Shown here: piece after piece, positions 43,021 to 51,586 of the stretch
Numbering within the stretch: the stretch's first letter is position 1
Layout of the letters: each line of letters begins with the position of its first letter
Source: Propionicicella superfundia DSM 22317
GTDB lineage: Bacteria > Actinomycetota > Actinomycetes > Propionibacteriales > Propionibacteriaceae
Assembly (NCBI RefSeq): GCF_000423465.1
Contig: NZ_AUIA01000017.1
Coordinates: forward strand, 1-64,000
Length of the DNA stretch: 64,000 nt
Direction: 5' to 3'
The notes under the pieces: model-generated
What the model saw: only the letters and a program-made list of their open reading frames with translations
The model's database searches: none
What the model was told of the DNA's origin: nothing
Program-made: the position numbers and the translations under genes

Positions 43021-43252
43021 TCCCGGCGTCGTCGCGGTGCACGTCCACATTCCCGGACCCCGACCCGACTCCCAGGCCGCGTGACGAGCCGGACGACACG
43101 CGATCCGCCCCGGCAGGAGTCCGCGTCCGGGCGCCGGATCGCGCGGCCCCACAACGCGATGCGCCGTCAGCTTCGGGACGTCGGGCCCACGTGAGGGCCA
43201 CTGCGGTGTGCGATCCTGGGGAGGCTCTCCGCGCGGTCCCCGAGGTGGTGTC

Positions 43253-44068
43253 ATGAACTCACGCACAGCAGCCCTTCCGGCGAACTGGACGACCGACCTC
43301 GCGATCCTGGAACTCGCCGGCGCCCGCATCGCACGGCGCGACGACCACCTGATCGTGCGGACGCCGCAGAACCGATGGGCGCACTGGGCGAACTTCCTCC
43401 TGGTCACCGATCCGGCGACCGTGTCCGACGCCGACCGCTGGACGGCGGCGTTCGCCGAGGAGTTCCCCGACGCCGGGTGGGTTGCCGTCGGTCTGCCCAC
43501 GACGCCGGACGCCACGGGCTGGGCCCGTCACGGCATCGACATCCAGCCCCTCGACACGCTGGCCGCGATGGCAGCCCCGCACGAGACCCCGCCCGTGCCG
43601 GGCTACGAGATCCGGCCCTTCACCCCCGACGACTGGGCTCACGACGTCGAGCGGGCGATCGCCGAGAACGCCGCCACCCGGGCGCAGGATCCCGCCGAGT
43701 TTGCAGCCTTCGTCACCGCCCAGGCCCGGCAGCGGCGACGGCTGATGGACCGCGGCGTCGCGGCGTGGTTCGGAGCATTCTCGAAATCCCGGCTCCTCGC
43801 CGACCTGGGCATCGTCCTGTGCGGCCACCGCGCCCGCTATCAGGACGTCAGCACCGATCCCGAGCACCGCCGGCGCGGACTGGCATCCCATCTCCTGGGC
43901 GTCGCCGGGCAGTGGGCGGCCCGGCGCGGCTGCGCCGAGTGGGTCATCGTCACCGAACCGACGAACGCGGCCGGCCGTGTCTACCGAGCCGCCGGCTTCC
44001 GCGCCGTGCCGGGCGGGGCGGAGGCGTATCGGAAGCCGCCGCCGGCGGCCGTCTCCCCGGCCCTCTGA
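43253..44068 (+). CDS. GNAT-family N-acetyltransferase
   Basis: 271 aa. The C-terminal GNAT core has YQDVSTDPEHRRRGLASHLLGVAGQWA (acetyl-CoA pyrophosphate loop RRRGLA) and VTEPTNAAGRVYRAAGFR. The N-terminal 120 residues form a poorly conserved GNAT-like half, so it may be a tandem GNAT. Substrate unknown. I prefer ATG 43253 (weak SD GAGGTGG) over GTG 43208. Confidence 0.8.
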   Translation: MNSRTAALPANWTTDLAILELAGARIARRDDHLIVRTPQNRWAHWANFLLVTDPATVSDADRWTAAFAEEFPDAGWVAVGLPTTPDATGWARHGIDIQPLDTLAAMAAPHETPPVPGYEIRPFTPDDWAHDVERAIAENAATRAQDPAEFAAFVTAQARQRRRLMDRGVAAWFGAFSKSRLLADLGIVLCGHRARYQDVSTDPEHRRRGLASHLLGVAGQWAARRGCAEWVIVTEPTNAAGRVYRAAGFRAVPGGAEAYRKPPPAAVSPAL

Positions 44069-44095
44069 CAACCGGAACGTGGCGGGCGGGGCCCG

Positions 44096-44182
44096 CGGCG
44101 AGAGTGGGATTCGAACCCACGGAACGGTCACCCGCTCGGCCGCTTTCAAGGCGGCTGCACTAGTCCACTATGCGATCTCGCC
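44096..44182 (-). tRNA. tRNA-Ser, anticodon TGA
   Basis: 87 nt; CCA is not encoded. Acceptor GGCGAGA/TCTCGCC with discriminator G, anticodon loop CTTGAAAG with TGA, long variable arm and T loop GGTTCGAATCC. A GCGGGC-3-GCCCGC hairpin (44082-44096) directly follows on the minus strand and may terminate transcription. This is the third tRNA-Ser in the window. Confidence 0.94.
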
Positions 44183-44297
44183 GTCCCCGGAAGGACGCCT
44201 CATCGTACCCCTGGCGACGATCGCCCCGGACGTCGCCGAAGGGACGCCACGGAACTCGTTTCGCCCGCCTGGCGGACGTCCATGGCAAGCTGACACC

Positions 44298-45266
44298 ATG
44301 CGCGCAGTCATCGTCACCGAACCCGGTGGGCCCGAGTCTCTCCGGATCGCCGAGGTGGAACGGCCGGTCCTCCGACCCGGCCAGGTGCTCATCCGGTCCG
44401 TCGCCGCCGGCGTCAACCGTGCCGACCTCCTGCAGCGCCGCGGCTTCTACCCCCCGCCGCCCGGAGAGAGCGACACCATCGGCCTGGAGGTGTCCGGGAT
44501 CATCGAGGAGGCCGGCTCCGAGGTCACGGCGCGAAAGGTGGGCGAGCCGTGCGTGGCGCTGCTCGCCGGAGGCGGGTACGCCGAGTACGTCGCCGTCGAC
44601 GCCGGGCAGGTCATCACCCCTCCCGGCGGGTTCGACCTCGTGTCGGCGGCTGGGATCATCGAGGTGGCGGCCACGGTCGTCTCCAACCTCGACCACGTCC
44701 ACCTGTCCGCGGGCGAGACCTTCCTCGTCCACGGCGGCGCGGGCGGCATCGGGACGTTCGCGATCCAGTACGCGAAGGCGCTCGGCGCGCGGGTGATCGC
44801 CACGGCCGGCTCACCCGAGAAGCTGCAGATCTGCCGCGATCTCGGAGCCGACGTCGCGATCGACTACCACGACGACTGGGTGGCCGCCGTGAAGGAAGCG
44901 GCGGGCCCCGGGGCCGACGTGATCCTCGACGTCATGGGCGCCAAATACCTCGAGGCCAACGTGACGGCACTGTCCCCCGATGGCCGGCTCGTCGTCATCG
45001 GTCTCCAGGGCGGGCGGAAGGGAACCCTCGACCTGAACGCGCTCCTCGTCAAGCGGGGCACGGTGACGGCGACGAGCCTCCGCGGCCGCCCGCCCGTGCA
45101 GAAGGCGGCCATCTGCTGCCAGGTGGCCGAACGCGTCTGGCCGTTGTACGAGTCGGGCGCGATCCGGCATCCGCATGAGACGAGGATCCCGTTCGAGGAC
45201 GTCGCGCGAGCGCACGAACTCCTCGAATCAGGTTCGAACATCGGCAAGATCGTCCTCGAATTCTGA
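44298..45266 (+). CDS. NAD(P)H quinone oxidoreductase (PIG3/QOR, zinc-independent MDR)
   Basis: 322 aa. The pattern MRAVIVTEPGGPESLRIAEV, GVNRADLLQRRGFYPPPPGESD and LEVSGIIEEAG is that of the TP53I3/PIG3 group, and the nucleotide-binding HGGAGGIGTFAIQYAKALGARV follows. It reduces quinones one electron at a time with NADPH. The CAAGCT hexamer ends 6 nt before the ATG. It is followed 7 bp later by the CLC gene. Confidence 0.93.
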   Translation: MRAVIVTEPGGPESLRIAEVERPVLRPGQVLIRSVAAGVNRADLLQRRGFYPPPPGESDTIGLEVSGIIEEAGSEVTARKVGEPCVALLAGGGYAEYVAVDAGQVITPPGGFDLVSAAGIIEVAATVVSNLDHVHLSAGETFLVHGGAGGIGTFAIQYAKALGARVIATAGSPEKLQICRDLGADVAIDYHDDWVAAVKEAAGPGADVILDVMGAKYLEANVTALSPDGRLVVIGLQGGRKGTLDLNALLVKRGTVTATSLRGRPPVQKAAICCQVAERVWPLYESGAIRHPHETRIPFEDVARAHELLESGSNIGKIVLEF

Positions 45267-45273
45267 CCTCGCC

Positions 45274-46620
45274 ATGAGGGCGGGAGCGTTCCGCCGCGGC
45301 GCGGCCGTCGTGGGCCTCGTGGTGCTCGGCGGCGTCCTCACCGGCGGTGCCGCCATCGGCCTGATCCTGCTGCTGCGCGGCATCTCCCTGCTCGCGTTCG
45401 GGTCGGCGGCCGAACCCGACCTCACCGGAGCCTCGGCAGGCGGCGATCCGCTTTCGTGGGCGCGGCGCCTCGTGCCGCCCGTCGCGGGCGGGCTGATCGC
45501 CGGTCTCGCGTGGTGGGCGTTGCGCCGCCACGGCCCGGCCCCGACGGTCAACGCCCTCGTGCGAGCCGCCGGCGACGCGCGTCACCCGGCCGGCCGGCCC
45601 CGCGTCTGGCTGCGGACGGTGGCCGACGCCGCCACGCAGATCCTCGTCGTCGCGACGGGCGGGTCGATCGGCCGGGAGGCCGCACCTCGCCTCGCGGCGG
45701 CCGGGCTGGTCAGCGACCTGACCGCCCGCGCGCCCCTGTCGAGCGACCTCCGCCGGGTGCTCATCGGGGCCGCGGCGGGCGCCGGCCTGGCGGCGGTGTA
45801 CAACGTGCCGATCACCGGCGTCCTCTTCACCACGACGATCGTGCTGGCCGGCGCTCCCGCTCGGGACGGCGAGACGCGCGAGCGGCCCGGGGCGGCCCGG
45901 CGCCTGCTGCGCCGCGCGGTGGGATCGGGATGGTCGTGGCGGGCCGTCCTGTGCGCCGCGCCGATGTCGGCGATCGCATCCGTCCTCGCCTGGACGGTGA
46001 TCGGCTCCGGACCCCGGCTGCCCCTCCCGCCCCTCGACCCGAGCTGGACGGACGTCGCGTTCGCCCTCGGCGGCGGCGTCGTGGCGGGCCTCGCCGGGCA
46101 TGGCTTCGCCGCCGTGTCCGGACGGGCGCGGCGGTCGGCGATCGGACCGGGCGTGCGGCTCGTGCTGGGTGTCGCGGCCGTCGGGCTCGTCGTCGGCCTG
46201 GCGTCCTTCTGGCTTCCGGTCGGCGGGAACGGACTGGCGCTTCTGGAGCCGGCCCTGCGAGACGCCGAGACGCTGCCCGTCCTGCTGGCGTACATCGTGG
46301 CGAAGCCGCTGCTCACCAGCGCCTACCTGCGCAGCGGTGCCGTCGGCGGCGTGCTCATGCCGGCACTGTCCACGGGTGCGGCGGTGGGCGCCGCAGCCGC
46401 CCTGCTCACCGGGCAGCCGTCCGCCGCCGCCTTCGGCGTGATCGGCGCGGCCGCCTGCCTCGCGGCGTCCGAACGCGCCTGGATCTTCGCGGCCGCCATC
46501 ACCTGGGAGATGACACGCGCACCCTGGCACCTGGGTCTGTGCCTCGTGGCCGCCGCCGTCGTGGGACGTCTCGTCGCGGCGGCCATGGACGCGCTGGCTC
46601 CCCGCGCGGCCGCTGACTGA
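45274..46620 (+). CDS. CLC-family chloride channel/transporter
   Basis: 448 aa with ten or more hydrophobic helices. GGSIGREAAPRL near residue 130 corresponds to the GREGP selectivity segment with the gating Glu, and VYNVPITGVLFTTTIVL plus SGAVGGVLMPALSTGAAVG match later CLC helices. The first motif GSGIP is not evident, so ion specificity is uncertain. It lies 7 bp after the quinone oxidoreductase and is probably co-transcribed. Confidence 0.88.
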   Translation: MRAGAFRRGAAVVGLVVLGGVLTGGAAIGLILLLRGISLLAFGSAAEPDLTGASAGGDPLSWARRLVPPVAGGLIAGLAWWALRRHGPAPTVNALVRAAGDARHPAGRPRVWLRTVADAATQILVVATGGSIGREAAPRLAAAGLVSDLTARAPLSSDLRRVLIGAAAGAGLAAVYNVPITGVLFTTTIVLAGAPARDGETRERPGAARRLLRRAVGSGWSWRAVLCAAPMSAIASVLAWTVIGSGPRLPLPPLDPSWTDVAFALGGGVVAGLAGHGFAAVSGRARRSAIGPGVRLVLGVAAVGLVVGLASFWLPVGGNGLALLEPALRDAETLPVLLAYIVAKPLLTSAYLRSGAVGGVLMPALSTGAAVGAAAALLTGQPSAAAFGVIGAAACLAASERAWIFAAAITWEMTRAPWHLGLCLVAAAVVGRLVAAAMDALAPRAAAD

Positions 46621-46625
46621 CGACA

Positions 46626-46669
46626 GCGTGGAGGGTTGTTGTTGGTAGTCCAACAACAACCCTCCACGC
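46626..46669. terminator. Perfect 20-bp-stem bidirectional hairpin
   Basis: GCGTGGAGGGTTGTTGTTGG (46626-46645) and its exact complement (46650-46669) enclose a TAGT tetraloop. It lies between the convergent CLC and ABC permease genes, 5 bp from one stop and 14 bp from the other. It is an obvious shared terminator without U tracts. Confidence 0.9.
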
Positions 46670-46683
46670 AATGTCCCGGCGGG

Positions 46684-49140
46684 TCAGTCGACGTCGGCCA
46701 GCGCCTCCACGGGCGTCGCCAGCGCGGCCCGCCGCCCCGGCAGCACCGAGGATCCGACGGCCGCCGCGAGGGCGATGAGCACGAGGATGCCGGTCGTCGT
46801 CAGGTCGACCGTCAGGCCCGGGGCCGCGAAGTCCCCGGTCACCATCAGCGCCGCGCTGGCGAACCAGCCGAACCAGATGCCCGCCGCCGTCCCGACCGCG
46901 ACGCCGACGACGCCGATGAGCAGCGCCTCGACGGTGAGCGACGCGCGGAGCCCGCGCTTCTGCAACCCGAGCGCCCGCAGCAGCGCCGACTCGCGCGTCC
47001 TCTCCAGCACCGACAGGCCGAGCGTGTTGCCGACGCCGATCAGCGCGATCACGACGGCCACCCCGGACAGGATCGTCGCGACGAGCAGCAGGGCGTCGAG
47101 CACCTGCGTGATGAGAGCCGCGTACACGAGGCTGCCGCTGACCTGCAGTCCGCTCCCCTCGCCGACGATGTCCTGCACCGCCGAGTAGAGCGGCGCCGCC
47201 TCGTTCTTGTCGTTCGCCTTCAGCCACACCGCCATCGGCCCGACGTCGGCGGTCAGCGAGGAGAACGTCGCCGCGTCGGCCAGCAGCTCGTCGTACCCGA
47301 GGTAGTCGGCCGTCACGACATGGACGACGACCGCCGCCCCGCTCGCGCCGGTCAGCGTGAGGTTTCCCTCCTTCTGGCCTGGGGGAAGGACACCGGACCC
47401 GACGACGGCTCGGCCGGGACCGACGTCGACCTTCACGGCGAGGACGTCGGCCACCGCGGGGTCGTAGCGGTACACGCGCATCGACGACAGCGAATCCCCG
47501 TCGCTCGACCGCGCCTCGGCGATACCGCCGTGCAACACCGCGGAGGCGGCGACACCGGGCACGGCCTGCAGCTTCGTCACGGTCGCCGTGGGGATCGCCG
47601 GGCCCGCGCTGGAGACCGAGACGTCGAGGGGGTTGGCGGCGGCGATCTCGTCGATCATGGTCGCCTTGGTGGTGGCGGTCGCGACCTGGAGCGTCACGAC
47701 CAGCCCGACGGCGAGCATGAGCGCCGTCGCGGTCGCCGCGCTCCGCGTTGCGTTCCGCGACGCGTTGTCGGCCGCCAGGCGCGGCACCGGCCCGAGCGGC
47801 CGGACCAGCGCCCCCAGCCCGCGCAGCAACGGCGGGACGAACAGCGGCGACCCCGCCAGGATGCCGATCGCCAGCAACGCGCCCGAGGCCAAGGCGACGA
47901 AGAATGCGTAGGTTCCCGCCTGGAACGTGACCACCGCGAGCGCCACGCCACCGAGGGTCAGGACCGAGCACAGCACCAGTCGCACGACGGAGAACGACCT
48001 GGTCTGCAAGGTGACCTGCTCGCGGATCGCCTCCATGGGCGCGACGCGCATCGTGCGGCGCACCGGCACCCACGCGGCGACGACGGCCGCCAGGACGCCG
48101 GCGAGGAACGACACCACGACCGACATCCACGGGACCACGAGACCGAAGCCGAGCGACCCGCTCCACGCGCTGACGCCGGTAGCCGCCCCGAACCCGAGCC
48201 CGACCCCGAGCAGCGACCCGACGACGCCGACGAGGGTCGCCTCGACCAGCAGGCTGCGACGCACCTGGGCGGTGCTCGCGCCGATCATCCGCATGAGGGC
48301 GATCTGCCGGCGCCGCTGGGCCAGCAGGATCGCGAAGGTCGTGGAGATCATGATCGTGCCCACGACGAGCGACAGGACGCCGAACGCGTTCGCGATGATC
48401 TCGAGCGGGTTCACGCCGGGCGCCAGGCTCGCGACGACCGCATCGATGTACTGCGGCGTCGGCATCGCCTTCACCGCGCCGGCGCCCTGACGGGCCAGCT
48501 CGTTGTTGACGGTCTCGATGGCGGCCGTGACCGACATGCCGTCGGGCACCTTCACGATCCACTGCGAGGCGGAGACGTCGCTGAACGCGGCCATCGGGAC
48601 GCGCAGATGCACGCTCCCGCCGATCACGCTGTGCGGGTCGTCCGTGAGACCGACCAGCGTGTACCGCTGGTCTCCGGCGGCGATGGACTGGCCGACGTTC
48701 AGATGGAGGGCCTCGGCATCGCGCTGCGAGGTCACGAACTCGGTCGCTCCGGTCGGCCAGCGTCCCGACACGATACGGCCGGACCGCAGTGCCTCGCTGT
48801 CGGGGATCGCGGTCACGGTCGCGTACTGGGAGTCGCCGCCCTCCCCGACCGACGTCAGGGTGCTGAGGACCGGCGCGACCTCGGCCCCGGTGAGGGTCGC
48901 GAGGGCGGCGGGGGCCTTCGACGGGTCCGCCGCCGCGTCGGGGTCGGCGTCCGGCGGGACGGCCACGACGAAGTCCGCCGCCAGCACCTCGATCAGGTCG
49001 ACCTTGGCCAGCGCCGCCAACTCCGTGTGGGCGAGGATCTGCGTCGCCACGAGGAACGCGACCGACAGGGCGATGCCGGCCCAGGTCGCGAGGAGCCGGC
49101 GCGGGCGGTGACGGATCTCACGGAGCGCGACGGAGATCAT
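46684..49140 (-). CDS. FtsX-type ABC exporter permease (two-repeat, 818 aa)
   Basis: 818 aa. It begins MISVALREIRHRPRRLLATWAGIALSVAF and has a MacB-like extracellular domain (about 45-240), then three helices, a central connecting pair, a second extracellular domain and three more helices. Both FtsX coupling regions are present (RRRQIALMRMIGASTAQVRRSLLVEA and RTRESALLRALGLQKRGLRASLTVEA). Such permeases export peptides or lipids, or extract lipoproteins. Overlaps its ATPase gene (ATGA). Confidence 0.92.
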   Translation of the reverse strand: MISVALREIRHRPRRLLATWAGIALSVAFLVATQILAHTELAALAKVDLIEVLAADFVVAVPPDADPDAAADPSKAPAALATLTGAEVAPVLSTLTSVGEGGDSQYATVTAIPDSEALRSGRIVSGRWPTGATEFVTSQRDAEALHLNVGQSIAAGDQRYTLVGLTDDPHSVIGGSVHLRVPMAAFSDVSASQWIVKVPDGMSVTAAIETVNNELARQGAGAVKAMPTPQYIDAVVASLAPGVNPLEIIANAFGVLSLVVGTIMISTTFAILLAQRRRQIALMRMIGASTAQVRRSLLVEATLVGVVGSLLGVGLGFGAATGVSAWSGSLGFGLVVPWMSVVVSFLAGVLAAVVAAWVPVRRTMRVAPMEAIREQVTLQTRSFSVVRLVLCSVLTLGGVALAVVTFQAGTYAFFVALASGALLAIGILAGSPLFVPPLLRGLGALVRPLGPVPRLAADNASRNATRSAATATALMLAVGLVVTLQVATATTKATMIDEIAAANPLDVSVSSAGPAIPTATVTKLQAVPGVAASAVLHGGIAEARSSDGDSLSSMRVYRYDPAVADVLAVKVDVGPGRAVVGSGVLPPGQKEGNLTLTGASGAAVVVHVVTADYLGYDELLADAATFSSLTADVGPMAVWLKANDKNEAAPLYSAVQDIVGEGSGLQVSGSLVYAALITQVLDALLLVATILSGVAVVIALIGVGNTLGLSVLERTRESALLRALGLQKRGLRASLTVEALLIGVVGVAVGTAAGIWFGWFASAALMVTGDFAAPGLTVDLTTTGILVLIALAAAVGSSVLPGRRAALATPVEALADVD

Positions 49141-49886
49141 GCGACGTCCGCATCGTTCAGCGCCGCGAGGGCGTCCTGGCTGGTGGGGTGGGGGATGTCC
49201 TGCACGATGCGGCCGTCGGACAGGATGATCGCTCGCTCGGCGTACGCGGCGGCGATCGGGTCGTGGGTGACCATGACGATGGTGTGCCCCAGGGACGAGC
49301 TCGCGTGCGCCAGGTACTCCAGCAGCGCACGGCCCGTCCGCGTGTCGAGCGCCCCGGTCGGCTCGTCGGCGAAGATCAGATCTGGCTCGGACACGAGGGC
49401 GCGCGCGACGGCCACCCGCTGCTGCTCGCCGCCCGACAACTGGCTCGGCAGATGCCCGAGCCGGTCGGTGATCCCGAGCGAGTCGGTGATGACGTGGACG
49501 GCGGCGAGGTCGACGCGGCGCCCGGCGAGCTCCAGCGGGAGCACGATGTTCTGCAGGCCGGTCATCGTGGGCAACAGGTTGAACGCCTGGAAGATGAACC
49601 CGATCCGGTCGCGCCGCAGTCGTGTCAGATCGCGGTCGGGCAACGTCGTGATGTCGGAGTCGCCGATGTACACATGCCCTGTGGTGACCCGGTCGAGCCC
49701 CGCCAGGCAGTGCATCAAGGTCGACTTCCCGCTGCCCGATGGCCCCATCACCGCCGTGAACGATCCCCTCGCGATCTCGAGGTCCACCCCGGCGAGGGCA
49801 TGGACGGCGTTGGGGCCGGAGCCGTACACCTTCGTGAGGTCGCGCGCATAGGCGGCGAGTTCGACGACTGCTGCGGACAGGGTCAT
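49137..49886 (-). CDS. MacB/LolD-type ABC exporter ATPase
   Basis: 249 aa. Walker A GPSGSGKST, Q-loop FIFQAFNLLPTM, signature LSGGEQQRVAVARAL, Walker B LIFADEPTGALD and H-loop VTHDPIAA. SD AAAGG precedes the ATG. An inverted repeat, GCGGATC-7-GATCCGC (49955-49975), lies 70 bp upstream and may be an operator for this operon. Confidence 0.93.
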   Translation of the reverse strand: MTLSAAVVELAAYARDLTKVYGSGPNAVHALAGVDLEIARGSFTAVMGPSGSGKSTLMHCLAGLDRVTTGHVYIGDSDITTLPDRDLTRLRRDRIGFIFQAFNLLPTMTGLQNIVLPLELAGRRVDLAAVHVITDSLGITDRLGHLPSQLSGGEQQRVAVARALVSEPDLIFADEPTGALDTRTGRALLEYLAHASSSLGHTIVMVTHDPIAAAYAERAIILSDGRIVQDIPHPTSQDALAALNDADVA

Positions 49887-49954
49887 GTCGGTGCCTTTCG
49901 GATCGGAGGAGCGGAGGCGGTATGCCCAGCACGCTAGTGATGACGGCGGGTCAG

Positions 49955-49975
49955 GCGGATCGGCTCCTGATCCGC
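49955..49975. promoter_or_regulatory. Inverted repeat upstream of the ABC exporter operon
   Basis: GCGGATC and GATCCGC are perfect 7-bp arms separated by 7 bp, in the 188-bp gap between the HAD gene end and the ATPase start. A regulator site is possible but no regulator gene is adjacent. Confidence 0.35.
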
Positions 49976-50074
49976 TCCGTGGGGATGTTTCGGGTACCGG
50001 CGTCCCACCCGGGAACGACTGTGGTCCTGCCTGTCAGCAGGCTGTGTCCCCCTGAGGGTGCACCCGGCGGCGGG

Positions 50075-50929
50075 TCAGCCGCCGAGCATCGTCCGCAACG
50101 TGGTGACGACGCCGAGGTCCTCGTTGGACGGCGCGACGTGCCCCGCCGCGGCGATGATCGCCGGATGGGCGTTCGCCATCGCGAACGAGTGGTCGGCGGC
50201 GGACATCATCTCGAGGTCGTTGAGGTAGTCGCCGAAGACGACGGTCTGGGCCGGAGTCACGTCCAGCGCCTGCTGGAGATCGCGCACGGCGGTTCCCTTG
50301 TTGACCCCGGGCGCCATGATGTCGAGCCAGTGCCCCGTGGACACCACGACCTGGTTCGGAGCCCCGAACGCGCGCAGCACGGGGCCGCTTCCGGTCTCGG
50401 CGTCGTCGGCGTCGAAGACCGCGTACTTCAAGGTGTCGTCGACGGGCTCCAGGACATCGGGGACGATCTTCTTCTTGGCGTAGTACACCGCGACCTGCCG
50501 GACGAACTCGGGATCGGACGCCTCGATGTAGGCGGAGCGGCGACCGCACCGGATCCCGCCGACCCGGTACCCGTCGCGGCGCATCTCCCGCGTCTTCGCG
50601 ACGAGCCGCCGGACGTCGTCGGGATCCATCGGGTGAAGGCTCACGACCTCGCCGTCGAGAACGACCATCGTCCCGTTCTCGGCGATGTAGGCCAGCCGAT
50701 CCGCCTCGTGTGCGAACTGCTGCGTGAGGGTCGCGTACTGTCGTCCGCTCGCGGCCGCGAACACGATCCCCCGCTCGTGCAGTTCGGCCAGGAGCGGCCA
50801 GAATCCCTCGGGGAGGTGGCCCGCACCGTCGAGCAGGGTGCCGTCCATGTCGGTCACGACGAGCCGGACGTCCACCTCCGTCGGCGGCTCGGTGGGGACG
50901 ACGCGATCCTGCGGACTGCGGGTGGACAC
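50075..50929 (-). CDS. HAD-superfamily hydrolase, Cof-type
   Basis: 284 aa. Motif I LVVTDMDGTLLDG (nucleophile DxD), motif II FAAASGR, a C2-type cap (residues 85-195), a Lys in GVNKGTAVRDL and motif IV VVFGDYLNDLEMM. Cof-type enzymes dephosphorylate sugar phosphates and cofactors such as FMN or PLP. GTG start with SD AAGGAG. Confidence 0.9.
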   Translation of the reverse strand: MSTRSPQDRVVPTEPPTEVDVRLVVTDMDGTLLDGAGHLPEGFWPLLAELHERGIVFAAASGRQYATLTQQFAHEADRLAYIAENGTMVVLDGEVVSLHPMDPDDVRRLVAKTREMRRDGYRVGGIRCGRRSAYIEASDPEFVRQVAVYYAKKKIVPDVLEPVDDTLKYAVFDADDAETGSGPVLRAFGAPNQVVVSTGHWLDIMAPGVNKGTAVRDLQQALDVTPAQTVVFGDYLNDLEMMSAADHSFAMANAHPAIIAAAGHVAPSNEDLGVVTTLRTMLGG

Positions 50930-51077
50930 GGAGACTCCTTCGCGCTGAGAGGACCCGGGGCGCGCGGGTCGGCCAACCTCACGTCAGCTTATCGGCTGGG
51001 CCCTCGCACGGCGGGAGGGCGGGACGACTGCTCGTCCCGCCCTCCTCGTCTCGCCGCCGCGCCTGGCGCGGCGACCA

Positions 51078-51329
51078 TCAGTCGTTGCCGAACAGTTTCC
51101 CCTTCAGGCCCTCGAACGCGTCGGAGATCTTCTCGCCGACGTCCTCGAGAGCGTCGGCCACGTCGTCGGCCACGTCGGCGAGCTTGTCGCCGAGATCGCC
51201 GGCCGCCTCACTGGCCTCGCCCTCGATCCGCTCGGCCGCGTCGGCCACGGCGGACCCGTCGCCCGTCACGTCGCCGACGGTGTCGGACACCTGCTGGACC
51301 GTCTCGTCGATGTTGTCTTCGATTCCCAT
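51078..51329 (-). CDS. Small acidic helical protein, 83 aa
   Basis: Almost entirely amphipathic and acidic, with a repeating Asp/Ala/Val pattern (DLGDKLADVADDVADALEDVG) that predicts one long helix or coiled coil. It has no Cys, no signal peptide, and a positively charged end (GLKGKLFGND). It resembles the small CsbD/antitoxin-like or stress-associated proteins of actinomycetes only in composition. A good SD (GGAGG) supports translation. Function unknown. Confidence 0.65.
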   Translation of the reverse strand: MGIEDNIDETVQQVSDTVGDVTGDGSAVADAAERIEGEASEAAGDLGDKLADVADDVADALEDVGEKISDAFEGLKGKLFGND

Positions 51330-51586
51330 GCCGCCTCCTCGACTGCGGGTACGTCCATACGGTAGCCAGCAGACGACCCGGCAGGGAAGAGGAACGTCGC
51401 CGGTCGGGGGCGGCCGGTCACCTCGGACGGGGTTCGCGGGGCCGTCCCTGCCCGCACGGTCCCGGCCACCGAGTGGACGCGGGTGGGTCTCCCCCGCCCG
51501 CGGGGTCAGGCAGCCGGCTTGGTAGGTTGGAGGACGGCTTCGCGCCGGGCTCCGACCGTGCGCACGTCCAGAGGAAGAAGCTCCCC

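Noticed and set aside
49922-51586. Upstream extension of the NhaA frame
   Set aside because: It crosses the HAD and small-protein genes on the opposite strand and encodes an Arg/Pro-rich sequence; NhaA similarity begins after 51587.
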